A stretch of 64,000 nucleotides of DNA. It comes from Alteraurantiacibacter buctensis (lineage in GTDB: Bacteria > Pseudomonadota > Alphaproteobacteria > Sphingomonadales > Sphingomonadaceae). Shown here one piece after another: positions 15,674 through 22,792 of this stretch. A program made the translations under genes and the position numbers. The notes beneath the pieces were generated by a model that saw only the letters and a program-made list of their open reading frames with translations, ran no database searches and was not told the origin of the DNA. The stretch spans positions 1 to 64,000 of the forward strand of contig NZ_WTYV01000001.1 of NCBI RefSeq assembly GCF_009827655.1, given 5' to 3'. The first letter of the stretch is position 1; each line of letters opens with the position of its first letter.

Positions 15674-17700
15674 TCGGCTTGTGCCCGCGCCGAGCGCCGG
15701 TTCCAGAAGAAGCCTAGCGCCAGCAGCACGATCATCGCGAGCTGTGCCAGGATGGTCTCGCGCGTAGGATAGAGGCCAAGGAACTCGTTGCGCGGAAAAC
15801 CGGGCCAGGGTGCGATAGGCAGATAACCCGCCTCCTGAAGGGCCGCGCTTCCCTTGCCGATCAGCACCACGGCCAGAACCGCGATCAGCGCCGAGCTGTA
15901 GGCGAAAAACTTGCCGATCGGTAGCGTCCGGCTGTAGCGCATCATCACGAAGGCGATGATCGCCAGCACCGCGATCGCGACAAGCGCGCCTGCCACGACG
16001 GCGCCGCCATTCCCCTGGCTCCAAATCGCCGCGTAGAACAGGATCGTCTCGAACACCTCGCGATAGACCACGATGAAGGTGAGCGCGAACAGGAACCAGG
16101 CGGAGCGGCGGTTGAGGGCGCGTCCGAGCTTCTCGCGAATATACCGCTGCCAGGCGTCGGCATTGCTCTTGCCGTGCATCCATATCCCGACCCACAGCAG
16201 CACTAGCGCGGCAAAGACGCCGCCGAACCCCTCGGTCAGCTCGCGGCTCGCACCGCTGATGGTGATGAACCAGGTCGCCGCCGCCCATGTAGCCGCTCCC
16301 GCGACCAATGCGGCGACCCAGCCGCCGTGCACATAAGTCAGGACATCGCGCCGATCGGCTTTGGTCAGGAAGGCGATCATCGCGATAACGATCAGTATGG
16401 CTTCCATTCCTTCGCGCACGAGAATGGTAAAGGCGGCAACAAAGGCGGAAGTCGCGGACGCCTCGCTGGGAGCGAGGGCGGTTTCGGCCTGCTCGAACAG
16501 GCTGTCGAGCGTGGTGACGCGCTCGCTCACAGTCGCGATCGGCTCACCGCGGGCGATGGCCGCGCGCAGATCCGCCATTGCGCCTTCAATCCGGACCATC
16601 AGCGCATTGTCGCGCGATGCCAAAACCGCCTCGACCGGCTCGAAGCCGTCAAGATACGCCGACAACGCAAGATCGGTGGCGGACTTGCGGTCCCCGCGCT
16701 GGTAAGCCGCCAGCGCCTCATCCAGCTTCGCTCTCGCAAGCGTCAGCGTGCCACTCGCCTGCGCGGCACCAGCCGCTTCGGGATGGCGACGTAAGTAGGA
16801 CATGAGCTGCTGCGCTCTGTCTTCCCCGACCTGGGCGGCGAGCGCCGCCGGAGTGGTGCCGACCAGTCCTTCGAGATCGAGGCGTCGACGAAGATCGGCG
16901 TCGCCCTCCCACGTCGCCTCGCCACTTGCCGCAGAGCTTTCAGGGTAGGCGAGCGACCCGGCATAGAAGGCGAGCGCCCAGCGATCCTGCGCCGGCAGGT
17001 CGGCGAAGCTCACCATGCTGGTTCCGTCCAGACCCTGTTCGATCACCTGATAGAGCGCGAAGATGCTGCGCTCGCGTGCCCGCGCTTCATCGGTGAAGGC
17101 GATGGGCGGCGGATCAAGCCCGACCGATTGAGAACCACGGCCATCGCCGGTCGCGCCGTGGCAGCTGGCGCAATGCTCGGCATAGAGCACTTGACCGCGC
17201 GCGAAGTCCGGCATGATGGTCGGGGCGAGCGGCACCGGATAGGATTTGATGAGATCGGCGGCAAGACTGCGCGCAGCAGTGGCGATTGCCGGGGCAGGCG
17301 ACTTGGCGGCGATATTCCGTTCGAGACGGGCTGTCTGCCGCAAGAGCTGGGCCTTCGCTGACGACGCTGGCAGCTCGGCGATCAGCCTGCTGGCGGTGGC
17401 AGAGAACTCGGTCATCTCGTCGAACTCGGTCTGGTTCACGATCTTCCCGTTCTCGACCGCTTCGCGATAATCGACGGCGATATAGTCGAGCAGGCGCCAG
17501 ATGGTTTGCGCGGGCGCGGTCTGCGCGACTGCTGGCGTGCTCATGCCCATGCATGCCATCGCGACCGCGATCAGCCACAACTTCGGCCGCGATGATTCGC
17601 GAATGCGCCGCATTAGCATGTTGAAAACACACTGCGCCCTGATTAGCCACGAAACGCGCCCTATCGCTGGCCCGCGCGTGGCGTTGCGGTTACTGCTCAT
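15670..17700 (-). CDS. FTR1-family permease with fused cytochrome c domain
   Basis: The 676-aa protein starts with a signal segment (about 41-60). A cytochrome c domain follows with CASCH (177-181), then helical linker sequence (about 310-415), then a multi-helix FTR1 domain with the two iron-permease motifs REGME (429-433) and REVFE (547-551). FTR1 proteins move iron after oxidation, and fused c-type haem domains probably supply the redox step at the periplasmic face. Here it is co-transcribed with an ACR3-like exporter under a divergent ArsR regulator. Start ATG 17700 has AGGGTG upstream; 17613 is an alternative. Confidence 0.86.
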   Translation of the reverse strand: MSSNRNATRGPAIGRVSWLIRAQCVFNMLMRRIRESSRPKLWLIAVAMACMGMSTPAVAQTAPAQTIWRLLDYIAVDYREAVENGKIVNQTEFDEMTEFSATASRLIAELPASSAKAQLLRQTARLERNIAAKSPAPAIATAARSLAADLIKSYPVPLAPTIMPDFARGQVLYAEHCASCHGATGDGRGSQSVGLDPPPIAFTDEARARERSIFALYQVIEQGLDGTSMVSFADLPAQDRWALAFYAGSLAYPESSAASGEATWEGDADLRRRLDLEGLVGTTPAALAAQVGEDRAQQLMSYLRRHPEAAGAAQASGTLTLARAKLDEALAAYQRGDRKSATDLALSAYLDGFEPVEAVLASRDNALMVRIEGAMADLRAAIARGEPIATVSERVTTLDSLFEQAETALAPSEASATSAFVAAFTILVREGMEAILIVIAMIAFLTKADRRDVLTYVHGGWVAALVAGAATWAAATWFITISGASRELTEGFGGVFAALVLLWVGIWMHGKSNADAWQRYIREKLGRALNRRSAWFLFALTFIVVYREVFETILFYAAIWSQGNGGAVVAGALVAIAVLAIIAFVMMRYSRTLPIGKFFAYSSALIAVLAVVLIGKGSAALQEAGYLPIAPWPGFPRNEFLGLYPTRETILAQLAMIVLLALGFFWNRRSARAQAE

Positions 17701-17741
17701 CCGATCACCCTGTTTGCATTGCCCGGATCGGGCAGGTATAC

Positions 17742-17757
17742 TTCAAGTACATTTGAA
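17742..17757. promoter_or_regulatory. Candidate ArsR operator
   Basis: TTCAA-N6-TTGAA is a perfect 16-base palindrome in the 68-base gap between the divergent FTR1 and ArsR genes. Its size and location suit an ArsR-family dimer controlling both directions. No other symmetric element is present in the gap. Confidence 0.6.
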
Positions 17758-17768
17758 ATATTGAGCGG

Positions 17769-18137
17769 ATGATGGAAGAAAATCAAGCTCTCGTTGCGTT
17801 CGCCGCAATCTCCAATCAGACTCGGCTTCGCATTATTCGACTGTTGGTGTTGGCCGGCGCCGATGGCCGGCAGGCAGGCGTCATCGCACGCGAGCTCGAT
17901 GCCGCGGCGCCGTCACGCGTGTCGTTCCATCTCCGTCAACTCGAACAGGCAGGGCTAATCGAGAGCCGCCGTGAGGGTCGATCGATCATATACAGCGCGA
18001 CCTTTCCCGCGCTGTCCGATCTGGTTGCGTTCCTCATGCACGATTGTTGCGAGGGGCACTGCAAAGTTTGCGACAAGGCCATTGCGCTGTTTGCCCAATG
18101 CACTGGGCGGCCCACCAAGGCGCTCGTCGTATCCTGA
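17769..18137 (+). CDS. ArsR-family metal-responsive repressor
   Basis: This 122-aa winged-helix protein has the ArsR core (AISNQTRLRIIRLLVLAG; PSRVSFHLRQLEQAGLIESRREGRSIIYSA). A Cys-rich C-terminal segment CCEGHCKVC (about 96-104) offers thiol ligands for As(III) or a soft metal. It differs from the classic ELCVCDLC site of E. coli ArsR, so the inducer may differ. It is divergent from the FTR1/ACR3 genes across a TTCAA-N6-TTGAA palindrome and should repress both directions. Confidence 0.85.
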   Translation: MMEENQALVAFAAISNQTRLRIIRLLVLAGADGRQAGVIARELDAAAPSRVSFHLRQLEQAGLIESRREGRSIIYSATFPALSDLVAFLMHDCCEGHCKVCDKAIALFAQCTGRPTKALVVS

Positions 18138-18229
18138 GCCTCTTGCACGGCCTCTGTCATGCGCACGCTCGACACGCACTCAGACTTGCAGCGAGCACTT
18201 GAGGATCGTGCAGTCGCGGGTGGGCCGCC

Positions 18230-18382
18230 CACGAACTCGGTATCGCAGTTATCAACAAAAGCGCCTATTCGCTCCTGCAGAGCTTGAAGCTCGCGCAGAT
18301 CCCCGGAAGGCCACTGGTTCTCAACTTCGAGAATGGTGAAAGCGACGATGGCGCCGCTGGGATAGCTGACCGATCGGCCCAT
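18230..18382 (-). pseudogene. N-terminal part of the split mobile-element gene
   Basis: An ATG at 18382, 11 bases after the ArdC stop, opens MGRSVSYPSGAIVAFTILEVE, the usual N-terminus of a conserved short protein encoded after ArdC in sphingomonad elements. After roughly 45-50 codons the sequence no longer resembles the family, and the frame runs antisense into the ArsR gene. The missing C-terminal part lies at 14340-14640. The right break lies somewhere between about 18190 and 18260; I cannot place it exactly. Confidence 0.62.
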
Positions 18383-18393
18383 GACGTCCTCCC

Positions 18394-19335
18394 TCAGGCC
18401 GCAAGCGCGGCGTCATGCGCCGCCTCATCGGTTGCATCGGCTACACCTCGGCCGCCGAGTTTCAGGAGCAGGCTCGAGGCTTCCTCGGCCTTGGCGGCGG
18501 CGGTGAGGATGGCGCGGTCATCCTCCTTCAAGAGCTTCAACCAATTGCCGATATAGCTGGCATGGTTGTCGAGATGGGCAACCGGCAGCCCGAGTTCGGC
18601 CCCGAGCATCGCGCTCGATAATTCCGCGACAAGCTCCTCGGCGGCATAGGCCGCCGTGCCGAAGCGGTTCTTGAGGTCGCGTGCCAGACGGCTGGAATGC
18701 CCAGTCCAGTGCGACAGCTCGTGCGCCAATGTCGCATAGTAATGATTGAAGCCTGAGAACAGGTGCGCAGGCGGCATGGTCACGCGGTCGGCCAAGGGCT
18801 CGTAATAAGCCTCGTCGCCTTGATGGCGCAGCGTGGCCGGAATGGCCGCGAAGAATGCGTCGAGCGCTTGTTCGCGCCCCTCCGGTTCAGTCAACTCGAG
18901 CGTGGCGGCCGGATGAAACCGCTCGGGCAATCCCTCGACCTGGTCGGCATTGAACACTGGATAGGCCTTCAACACCCGGCGCGCTTCGTCGCTCTTTTCG
19001 CCGGAATCGGGAGCCTCGATCTCCTTGGTGTAGCTCTTGTAGAAAATGGCAATGGTCGATTTCTCGCCCTTGCGCACCTGTGCGCCAAGTTCCTTGGCCT
19101 GGTTGTAGGTCATCCAGAACGGCGAGGCGTAACCGCACATGTCGGCGACCATCCACAGCCAGAACACGTTCATTCCCCGATAGGGAATGCCACATGCGCG
19201 CATAGGCCGCGAGACCGGCACGCCCCGCCATGGCTTGATCCATGGCCTAGTCCCGGATTCCAGGCGGGCGATGATTTCCTGAGTGATGCGGGTGGCGGGC
19301 GAGAGTGCGCCGCCTTGTCCCTTGCGATAGGCCAT
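18394..19335 (-). CDS. ardC: ArdC-family antirestriction protein
   Basis: The 313-aa protein shows the two ArdC parts. The N-terminal ssDNA-binding domain runs to about residue 130 (ITQEIIARLESGTRPWIKPW; RGMNVFWLW). The C-terminal zincin-like domain has HELSH (205-209) and a downstream EELVAEL glutamate motif. ArdC proteins protect incoming plasmid DNA from restriction during conjugation. The start ATG 19335 has AGGAG. The leader resembles that of parB upstream, which suggests common control. Confidence 0.9.
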   Translation of the reverse strand: MAYRKGQGGALSPATRITQEIIARLESGTRPWIKPWRGVPVSRPMRACGIPYRGMNVFWLWMVADMCGYASPFWMTYNQAKELGAQVRKGEKSTIAIFYKSYTKEIEAPDSGEKSDEARRVLKAYPVFNADQVEGLPERFHPAATLELTEPEGREQALDAFFAAIPATLRHQGDEAYYEPLADRVTMPPAHLFSGFNHYYATLAHELSHWTGHSSRLARDLKNRFGTAAYAAEELVAELSSAMLGAELGLPVAHLDNHASYIGNWLKLLKEDDRAILTAAAKAEEASSLLLKLGGRGVADATDEAAHDAALAA

Positions 19336-19409
19336 GTGGTGTCTCCTGATTGGGCACAGGATCTTCGAAGGCAGGGTATTCGCCCCGATGTGCCGCCAAT
19401 CACCGGGCT

Positions 19410-19423
19410 CCCTCCCCTCTCAT
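19410..19423 (-). promoter_or_regulatory. Shared leader motif upstream of ardC
   Basis: On the minus strand the 14-mer ATGAGAGGGGAGGG begins about 88 bases and ends 75 bases ahead of the ardC start. The identical 14-mer lies 73 bases ahead of parB (21573-21586). Both leaders also share a TCGAAG-R-TC segment and the ribosome site CAATCAGGAG. This could be a common regulatory leader or a trace of duplication. Confidence 0.45.
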
Positions 19424-19431
19424 CTCATGAA

Positions 19432-19471
19432 GAGAAGCGGCCCCTCGGCGTTAGCCGAAGGACCGCTTCTC
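19432..19471. repeat. 40-base hairpin between parB and ardC
   Basis: GAGAAGCGG (19432-19440) pairs perfectly with CCGCTTCTC (19463-19471), and an inner stem TCGGC (19445-19449) pairs with GCCGA (19454-19458) around a GTTA loop. No T run follows on the minus strand. It may be a processing or attenuation hairpin within the parB-ardC transcript. Confidence 0.55.
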
Positions 19472-19505
19472 AGGGGTGCGAGTGACCGATCCTGTCAGGA
19501 GGAGG

Positions 19506-21500
19506 TCAGGCGGCCAGCTCGCTGGGGGACGGGTCGTGATCGTTGGCACCAACCACGGGATCGGCGTTGCTCGTTTCCGCATCGACGCCGTCCGGCGTGC
19601 CTTGCACAAACCGCATGACCTCGGGCACCCAGGCCTGCGCTTTCTCGCGCACCTCGACCTCGGTGATATAGGTGCCGGCAAAGACGCGTTCGGCACTCAT
19701 CGCGAGATCGCCCTTCTTGACCGCAGCGAAGCGCGAGGACAGGTCGAGGCCGCCGACATCAGTCATGGCATCGAGGATCACCTGCTTCGACACCCGGTCG
19801 AAGTAATTCGCTGCCGTAGGCCGCCACCAGGCCGCCATGTCGATCCCGATCAGGCTGCCAAGGTGATCCTGGAAGGCAATCTGCCGCTCGCCCGCCATGT
19901 TGAGGCCGGCTTCGAGCGAGCGGGCAACGACATGGCCCAGCCACGCGGCGCGTGTATCATCGCCCAGCGCACGGAACAGGTCGAAACGCGATGCCACACC
20001 ATCACCGCAACGCCAGCTTTCGTCGAGGCCTGAGCGCAGCTCGGCAAGGGCGCTGCTTACAGGCGCATCCTTGGCCTCGAACCCTATGATGGGCCCGGCT
20101 GGAACCGGTCCGCGCAGCGTGGTTGCCGAGCGCGCACGCCAGTCATGGGTATCGGCATCGGCCAGCGTGAAGACCATGAGGTCGAGCGCGAGGCAAGGAT
20201 CGGAGGCCACATGCAGCGCAAGAACATCGCGGCGCTGCATCGCTAGTTCGTCAGCCAGGCGCTTGGAAAGCGCCGAGCGGCGTTTGCCGTCGGCGCCAAT
20301 GCCTGGAGCGACCTCGATCATGTCGCCCTCTTCGGGACTCCCAGGATCGGTCGGGCGCTCGCCGTAGAAGACTGGCTGCAAGGTAGGCGTGCCGTCGCGC
20401 GCAAGCACGAGGATCATACCAGCCTCCGCTTTCAGCTCGGGCGCGAGTACGGGCGGCCGGGCACGGATATCTTGGCATTCGCGTTCGATCGCCGCGATAG
20501 ACTTCTCCGCCGCAGCAACTGCCTCCTCTGCGCTGTCCTCGTCCTCGAGGATGGCGGCATGCTCGTCGTAGCTCGCATCGAGCGCGTCGAGCCGGGCGAG
20601 TTCTTCTTCGGTCAGCGGGGCCGGTTCGGCCGGAAGCCGGACCAATCCTTCGACAAGGTCATGGCTGGCATAGGGATCAAGCGTCGGCTTGACCCACGCA
20701 AGGCCTTGCTCGGCAGCGATCTGGCTCGCCTTCTCTTCCATCCTTGCCATCGCGAGATTTTCGAGCAGGGCGACATCAACCCAACTCTCGCTGGCCTCGT
20801 CATCGAACAACTCGCGTTCGATCCGGCCCCCTGCGACGAGATAGGCTTCGCGGCCAACAAGCCGGGCGCGGGGATCACTGCCACGCACCGTGCCCGAGAG
20901 CACCATTCGCCGGATCGAATCCGGATGCGGTGCATAGTAACCCGAGGTGACCTGCTCGAACACGCGGGCCTGGATTTCCTGATCCGAGGTTGCGCCGAAG
21001 GCCTTGGCAATGTCGAGCGTGATCTCGCCCGAGGCGAGCGCCTCGAACACCACAGGTGCAAGCGTTGCCAGACGCAAGCGGCCCTCGACGAAGCGGACAG
21101 TGAGGCCAAAGCGGCGCGCGACATCCTCGACCGTGGCACCGCCATCGACCAGCGCGGCGAAGGCAGTGGCTTCATCAGCCGGGTTCATCGCCAATCGGTG
21201 AAAGTTCTCGGCAAGGCTGGTCTCGACGGCGGCTTCGGCACTGTCCTCGAGCACGAGGCAGGTGACCTGGTGATCGCGGGAAAGGACCTTGTCGTCCGCC
21301 AGCGCCAGCATGGCACAACGACGGCGTTCGCCGGCCTCGACCTCGAACCTGCCCTTAGCTGCGGGGCGGACGATAAGGTTCTGCAACAGGCCGTGGGCGG
21401 CAATGCTGGCCTTCAATTCGGCATCGGCCACGGGATCGCTGTGACGGCGCACGTTGCGGGGAGATTGAACAAGCTTGTTCAGCGGGATCGACTTGATCAT
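19506..21500 (-). CDS. ParB/Spo0J-family partition-like protein (large)
   Basis: The 664-aa protein opens with the ParB N-terminal domain: LNKLVQSPRNVRRH, GLLQNLIVRP, VEAGERRRCAML and ENFHRLAMNPADEATAF with the box II region. A KorB-like helix-turn-helix follows (VEDVARRFGLTVRFVEGRLRL). The rest is an acidic, helical tail of about 400 residues, typical of the large ParB-like proteins in sphingomonad plasmids and elements. No ParA gene is adjacent, so it may act as a transcription or element-maintenance factor and not in true partition. ATG 21500 has AGGAG ten bases upstream; the frame extends to 21650 without a start context. Confidence 0.85.
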   Translation of the reverse strand: MIKSIPLNKLVQSPRNVRRHSDPVADAELKASIAAHGLLQNLIVRPAAKGRFEVEAGERRRCAMLALADDKVLSRDHQVTCLVLEDSAEAAVETSLAENFHRLAMNPADEATAFAALVDGGATVEDVARRFGLTVRFVEGRLRLATLAPVVFEALASGEITLDIAKAFGATSDQEIQARVFEQVTSGYYAPHPDSIRRMVLSGTVRGSDPRARLVGREAYLVAGGRIERELFDDEASESWVDVALLENLAMARMEEKASQIAAEQGLAWVKPTLDPYASHDLVEGLVRLPAEPAPLTEEELARLDALDASYDEHAAILEDEDSAEEAVAAAEKSIAAIERECQDIRARPPVLAPELKAEAGMILVLARDGTPTLQPVFYGERPTDPGSPEEGDMIEVAPGIGADGKRRSALSKRLADELAMQRRDVLALHVASDPCLALDLMVFTLADADTHDWRARSATTLRGPVPAGPIIGFEAKDAPVSSALAELRSGLDESWRCGDGVASRFDLFRALGDDTRAAWLGHVVARSLEAGLNMAGERQIAFQDHLGSLIGIDMAAWWRPTAANYFDRVSKQVILDAMTDVGGLDLSSRFAAVKKGDLAMSAERVFAGTYITEVEVREKAQAWVPEVMRFVQGTPDGVDAETSNADPVVGANDHDPSPSELAA

Positions 21501-21572
21501 GGGACTTAACTCCTGATTGCGAGCCCGGTGCATCGACCTTCGATGTCCAGCTGGCTCAATCAGGGCAAAGCC

Positions 21573-21586
21573 CCCTCCCCTCTCAT
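21573..21586 (-). promoter_or_regulatory. Shared leader motif upstream of parB
   Basis: This is the second copy of ATGAGAGGGGAGGG (minus strand), 73 bases ahead of the parB start. It matches the ardC leader copy in sequence and spacing. Confidence 0.45.
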
Positions 21587-21636
21587 TCGTGCTTGCATGG
21601 TGGGTATTCCGCAACCGACCGAACTGTGATCTATAG

Positions 21637-21665
21637 TTGACAGCCGTCATCTAAGTGTGCATTAA
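21637..21665 (+). promoter_or_regulatory. Promoter of the HigBA-type operon
   Basis: TTGACA (21637-21642) is followed after 17 bases by CATTAA (21660-21665). A start site about seven bases on would coincide with ATG 21673, implying a leaderless or very short-leader transcript for the toxin gene. Confidence 0.45.
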
Positions 21666-21672
21666 ACTTGGC

Positions 21673-21963
21673 ATGTTGGAAGTCAGGCGCACCGCCGAAT
21701 TTATCGTTTGGCTCCAGCATTTGCGTGACGTGCAGGCCCGTGCGCGGATCGCCAAACGGATCGACCGGATAGCCCAAGGCAATTTCGGCGATGCCAAAGC
21801 TATTGGCGGCGGCGTGCATGAGTTGCGCTTCACGTTCGGACCCGGATACCGAGTCTATTATACGAGGCGCGGCGACGTGGTGGTGATCCTGTTATGCGGC
21901 GGAGACAAGGGATCGCAGGTGCAAGATATCGAGCGGGCCAAGGCATTGGCCGAGGAGGTTTGA
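21673..21963 (+). CDS. RelE/ParE-superfamily toxin, HigB-2 type
   Basis: This 96-aa basic protein fits the 'addiction module killer' group: FIVWLQHLRDVQARARIAKRIDRIAQGNFGD, then GVHELRFTFGPGYRVYYTRRGDVVVILLCGGDK near the C-terminus, the RelE fold with conserved Arg and Tyr. Such toxins cleave ribosome-bound mRNA. It precedes its antitoxin by two bases, the HigBA order. I prefer ATG 21673; an upstream GTG (21655) would add six residues. Confidence 0.88.
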   Translation: MLEVRRTAEFIVWLQHLRDVQARARIAKRIDRIAQGNFGDAKAIGGGVHELRFTFGPGYRVYYTRRGDVVVILLCGGDKGSQVQDIERAKALAEEV

Positions 21964-21965
21964 CA

Positions 21966-22247
21966 ATGACTATCGAGACGAAGCCATGGGATGCGGCCGA
22001 TGTCCTCCAGACGCCGACCGATATTGCCGCCTATCTCGATGCCTATCTCGAGGACGGCACCCCCGAAGAGTTGCTTGGCGCGCTAAACACCATTGCACGC
22101 TCGCGCGGCATGTCCGCGCTGGCGCGCGAGACCGGTATCAGCCGCGAGGCACTCTACCGGGCGTTCAGCGACAACGGCAATCCGACGCTCGACACGTTGC
22201 TGCGCGTCATGAAGGCGCTCGGGGTCCGACTGGCGGTTGCCGCCTGA
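21966..22247 (+). CDS. HigA-type XRE antitoxin
   Basis: This 93-aa partner of the upstream toxin has a helix-turn-helix: MSALARETGISREALYRAFSDNGNPTLDTLLRVMKALG. The N-terminal 40 residues probably cover the toxin. Antitoxins of this group repress their own operon. Its last 41 bases overlap the 3' end of the opposite-strand excisionase-type gene, which suggests the module inserted there. Confidence 0.88.
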   Translation: MTIETKPWDAADVLQTPTDIAAYLDAYLEDGTPEELLGALNTIARSRGMSALARETGISREALYRAFSDNGNPTLDTLLRVMKALGVRLAVAA

Positions 22248-22698
22248 TTTCTCCATCAAGCGTTGCCAGCTCGTCCAAAGCCTTGCTACGCTTGGCGTTG
22301 CGCGCACGCTTGTAGGCGAACAGTGTTTCAGCCTTGATCCGGCGATGCCGCCCGACCAGTTCGTGCTCGATCTCTCCCTTGTCGAGCAGAGAAATCAGGA
22401 AGGGTCGCGAGACATTGAGAATATCGGCCGCCTGCTGTGTCGACAGCATCTGACTGACGGGGACAAGCGTCACCGCATTGCCGCTGCCGACGTGACGCAA
22501 CAGTTCGGTCAAGAGCTTCGACAGGCCAGGGGTCAAGGTGATCTCGGAAGGGATCCTGGTCTCTTCATCGAGAATGCGCAGCGTGGTCTCGCACGACGCG
22601 TGCGATGCGAGAATCTGGCGCAACTGGTTGGCAGCCGCCCGCTCCAGCGCGGACGGAAGGCGACCGCCGAGCTCCTCGGCAAAGGCTGGAATCGTCAT
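22207..22698 (-). CDS. Excisionase-family HTH protein (orphan antitoxin-like)
   Basis: The 163-aa protein holds an excisionase/MerR-like helix-turn-helix (LSTQQAADILNVSRPFLISL) after a 90-residue helical N-terminus. Proteins of this shape are usually antitoxins encoded before a PIN-domain toxin. Here no PIN gene follows; the 3' end runs into the HigBA antitoxin gene, and the last 12 or so residues look foreign. I infer that HigBA insertion removed the toxin and trimmed the antitoxin. Two TATTCGCAA repeats upstream may be its operator. Confidence 0.7.
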   Translation of the reverse strand: MTIPAFAEELGGRLPSALERAAANQLRQILASHASCETTLRILDEETRIPSEITLTPGLSKLLTELLRHVGSGNAVTLVPVSQMLSTQQAADILNVSRPFLISLLDKGEIEHELVGRHRRIKAETLFAYKRARNAKRSKALDELATLDGEIRRQPPVGPRAPS

Positions 22699-22735
22699 GT
22701 TTGGGCTCTCCGTGTCAGAACCATTATCTAGTATA

Positions 22736-22771
22736 TATTCGCAATAAACGCAACATACGAATTATTCGCAA
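22736..22771 (-). promoter_or_regulatory. Direct repeats upstream of excisionase-type gene
   Basis: TATTCGCAA occurs at 22736-22744 and again at 22763-22771, 27 bases apart (on the same helix face to within a couple of bases), in an AT-rich gap of 94 bases. This is the likely promoter and autoregulatory site of the orphan antitoxin-like gene. Confidence 0.4.
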
Positions 22772-22792
22772 AATTCTTAGAGCAAGGCTTGG

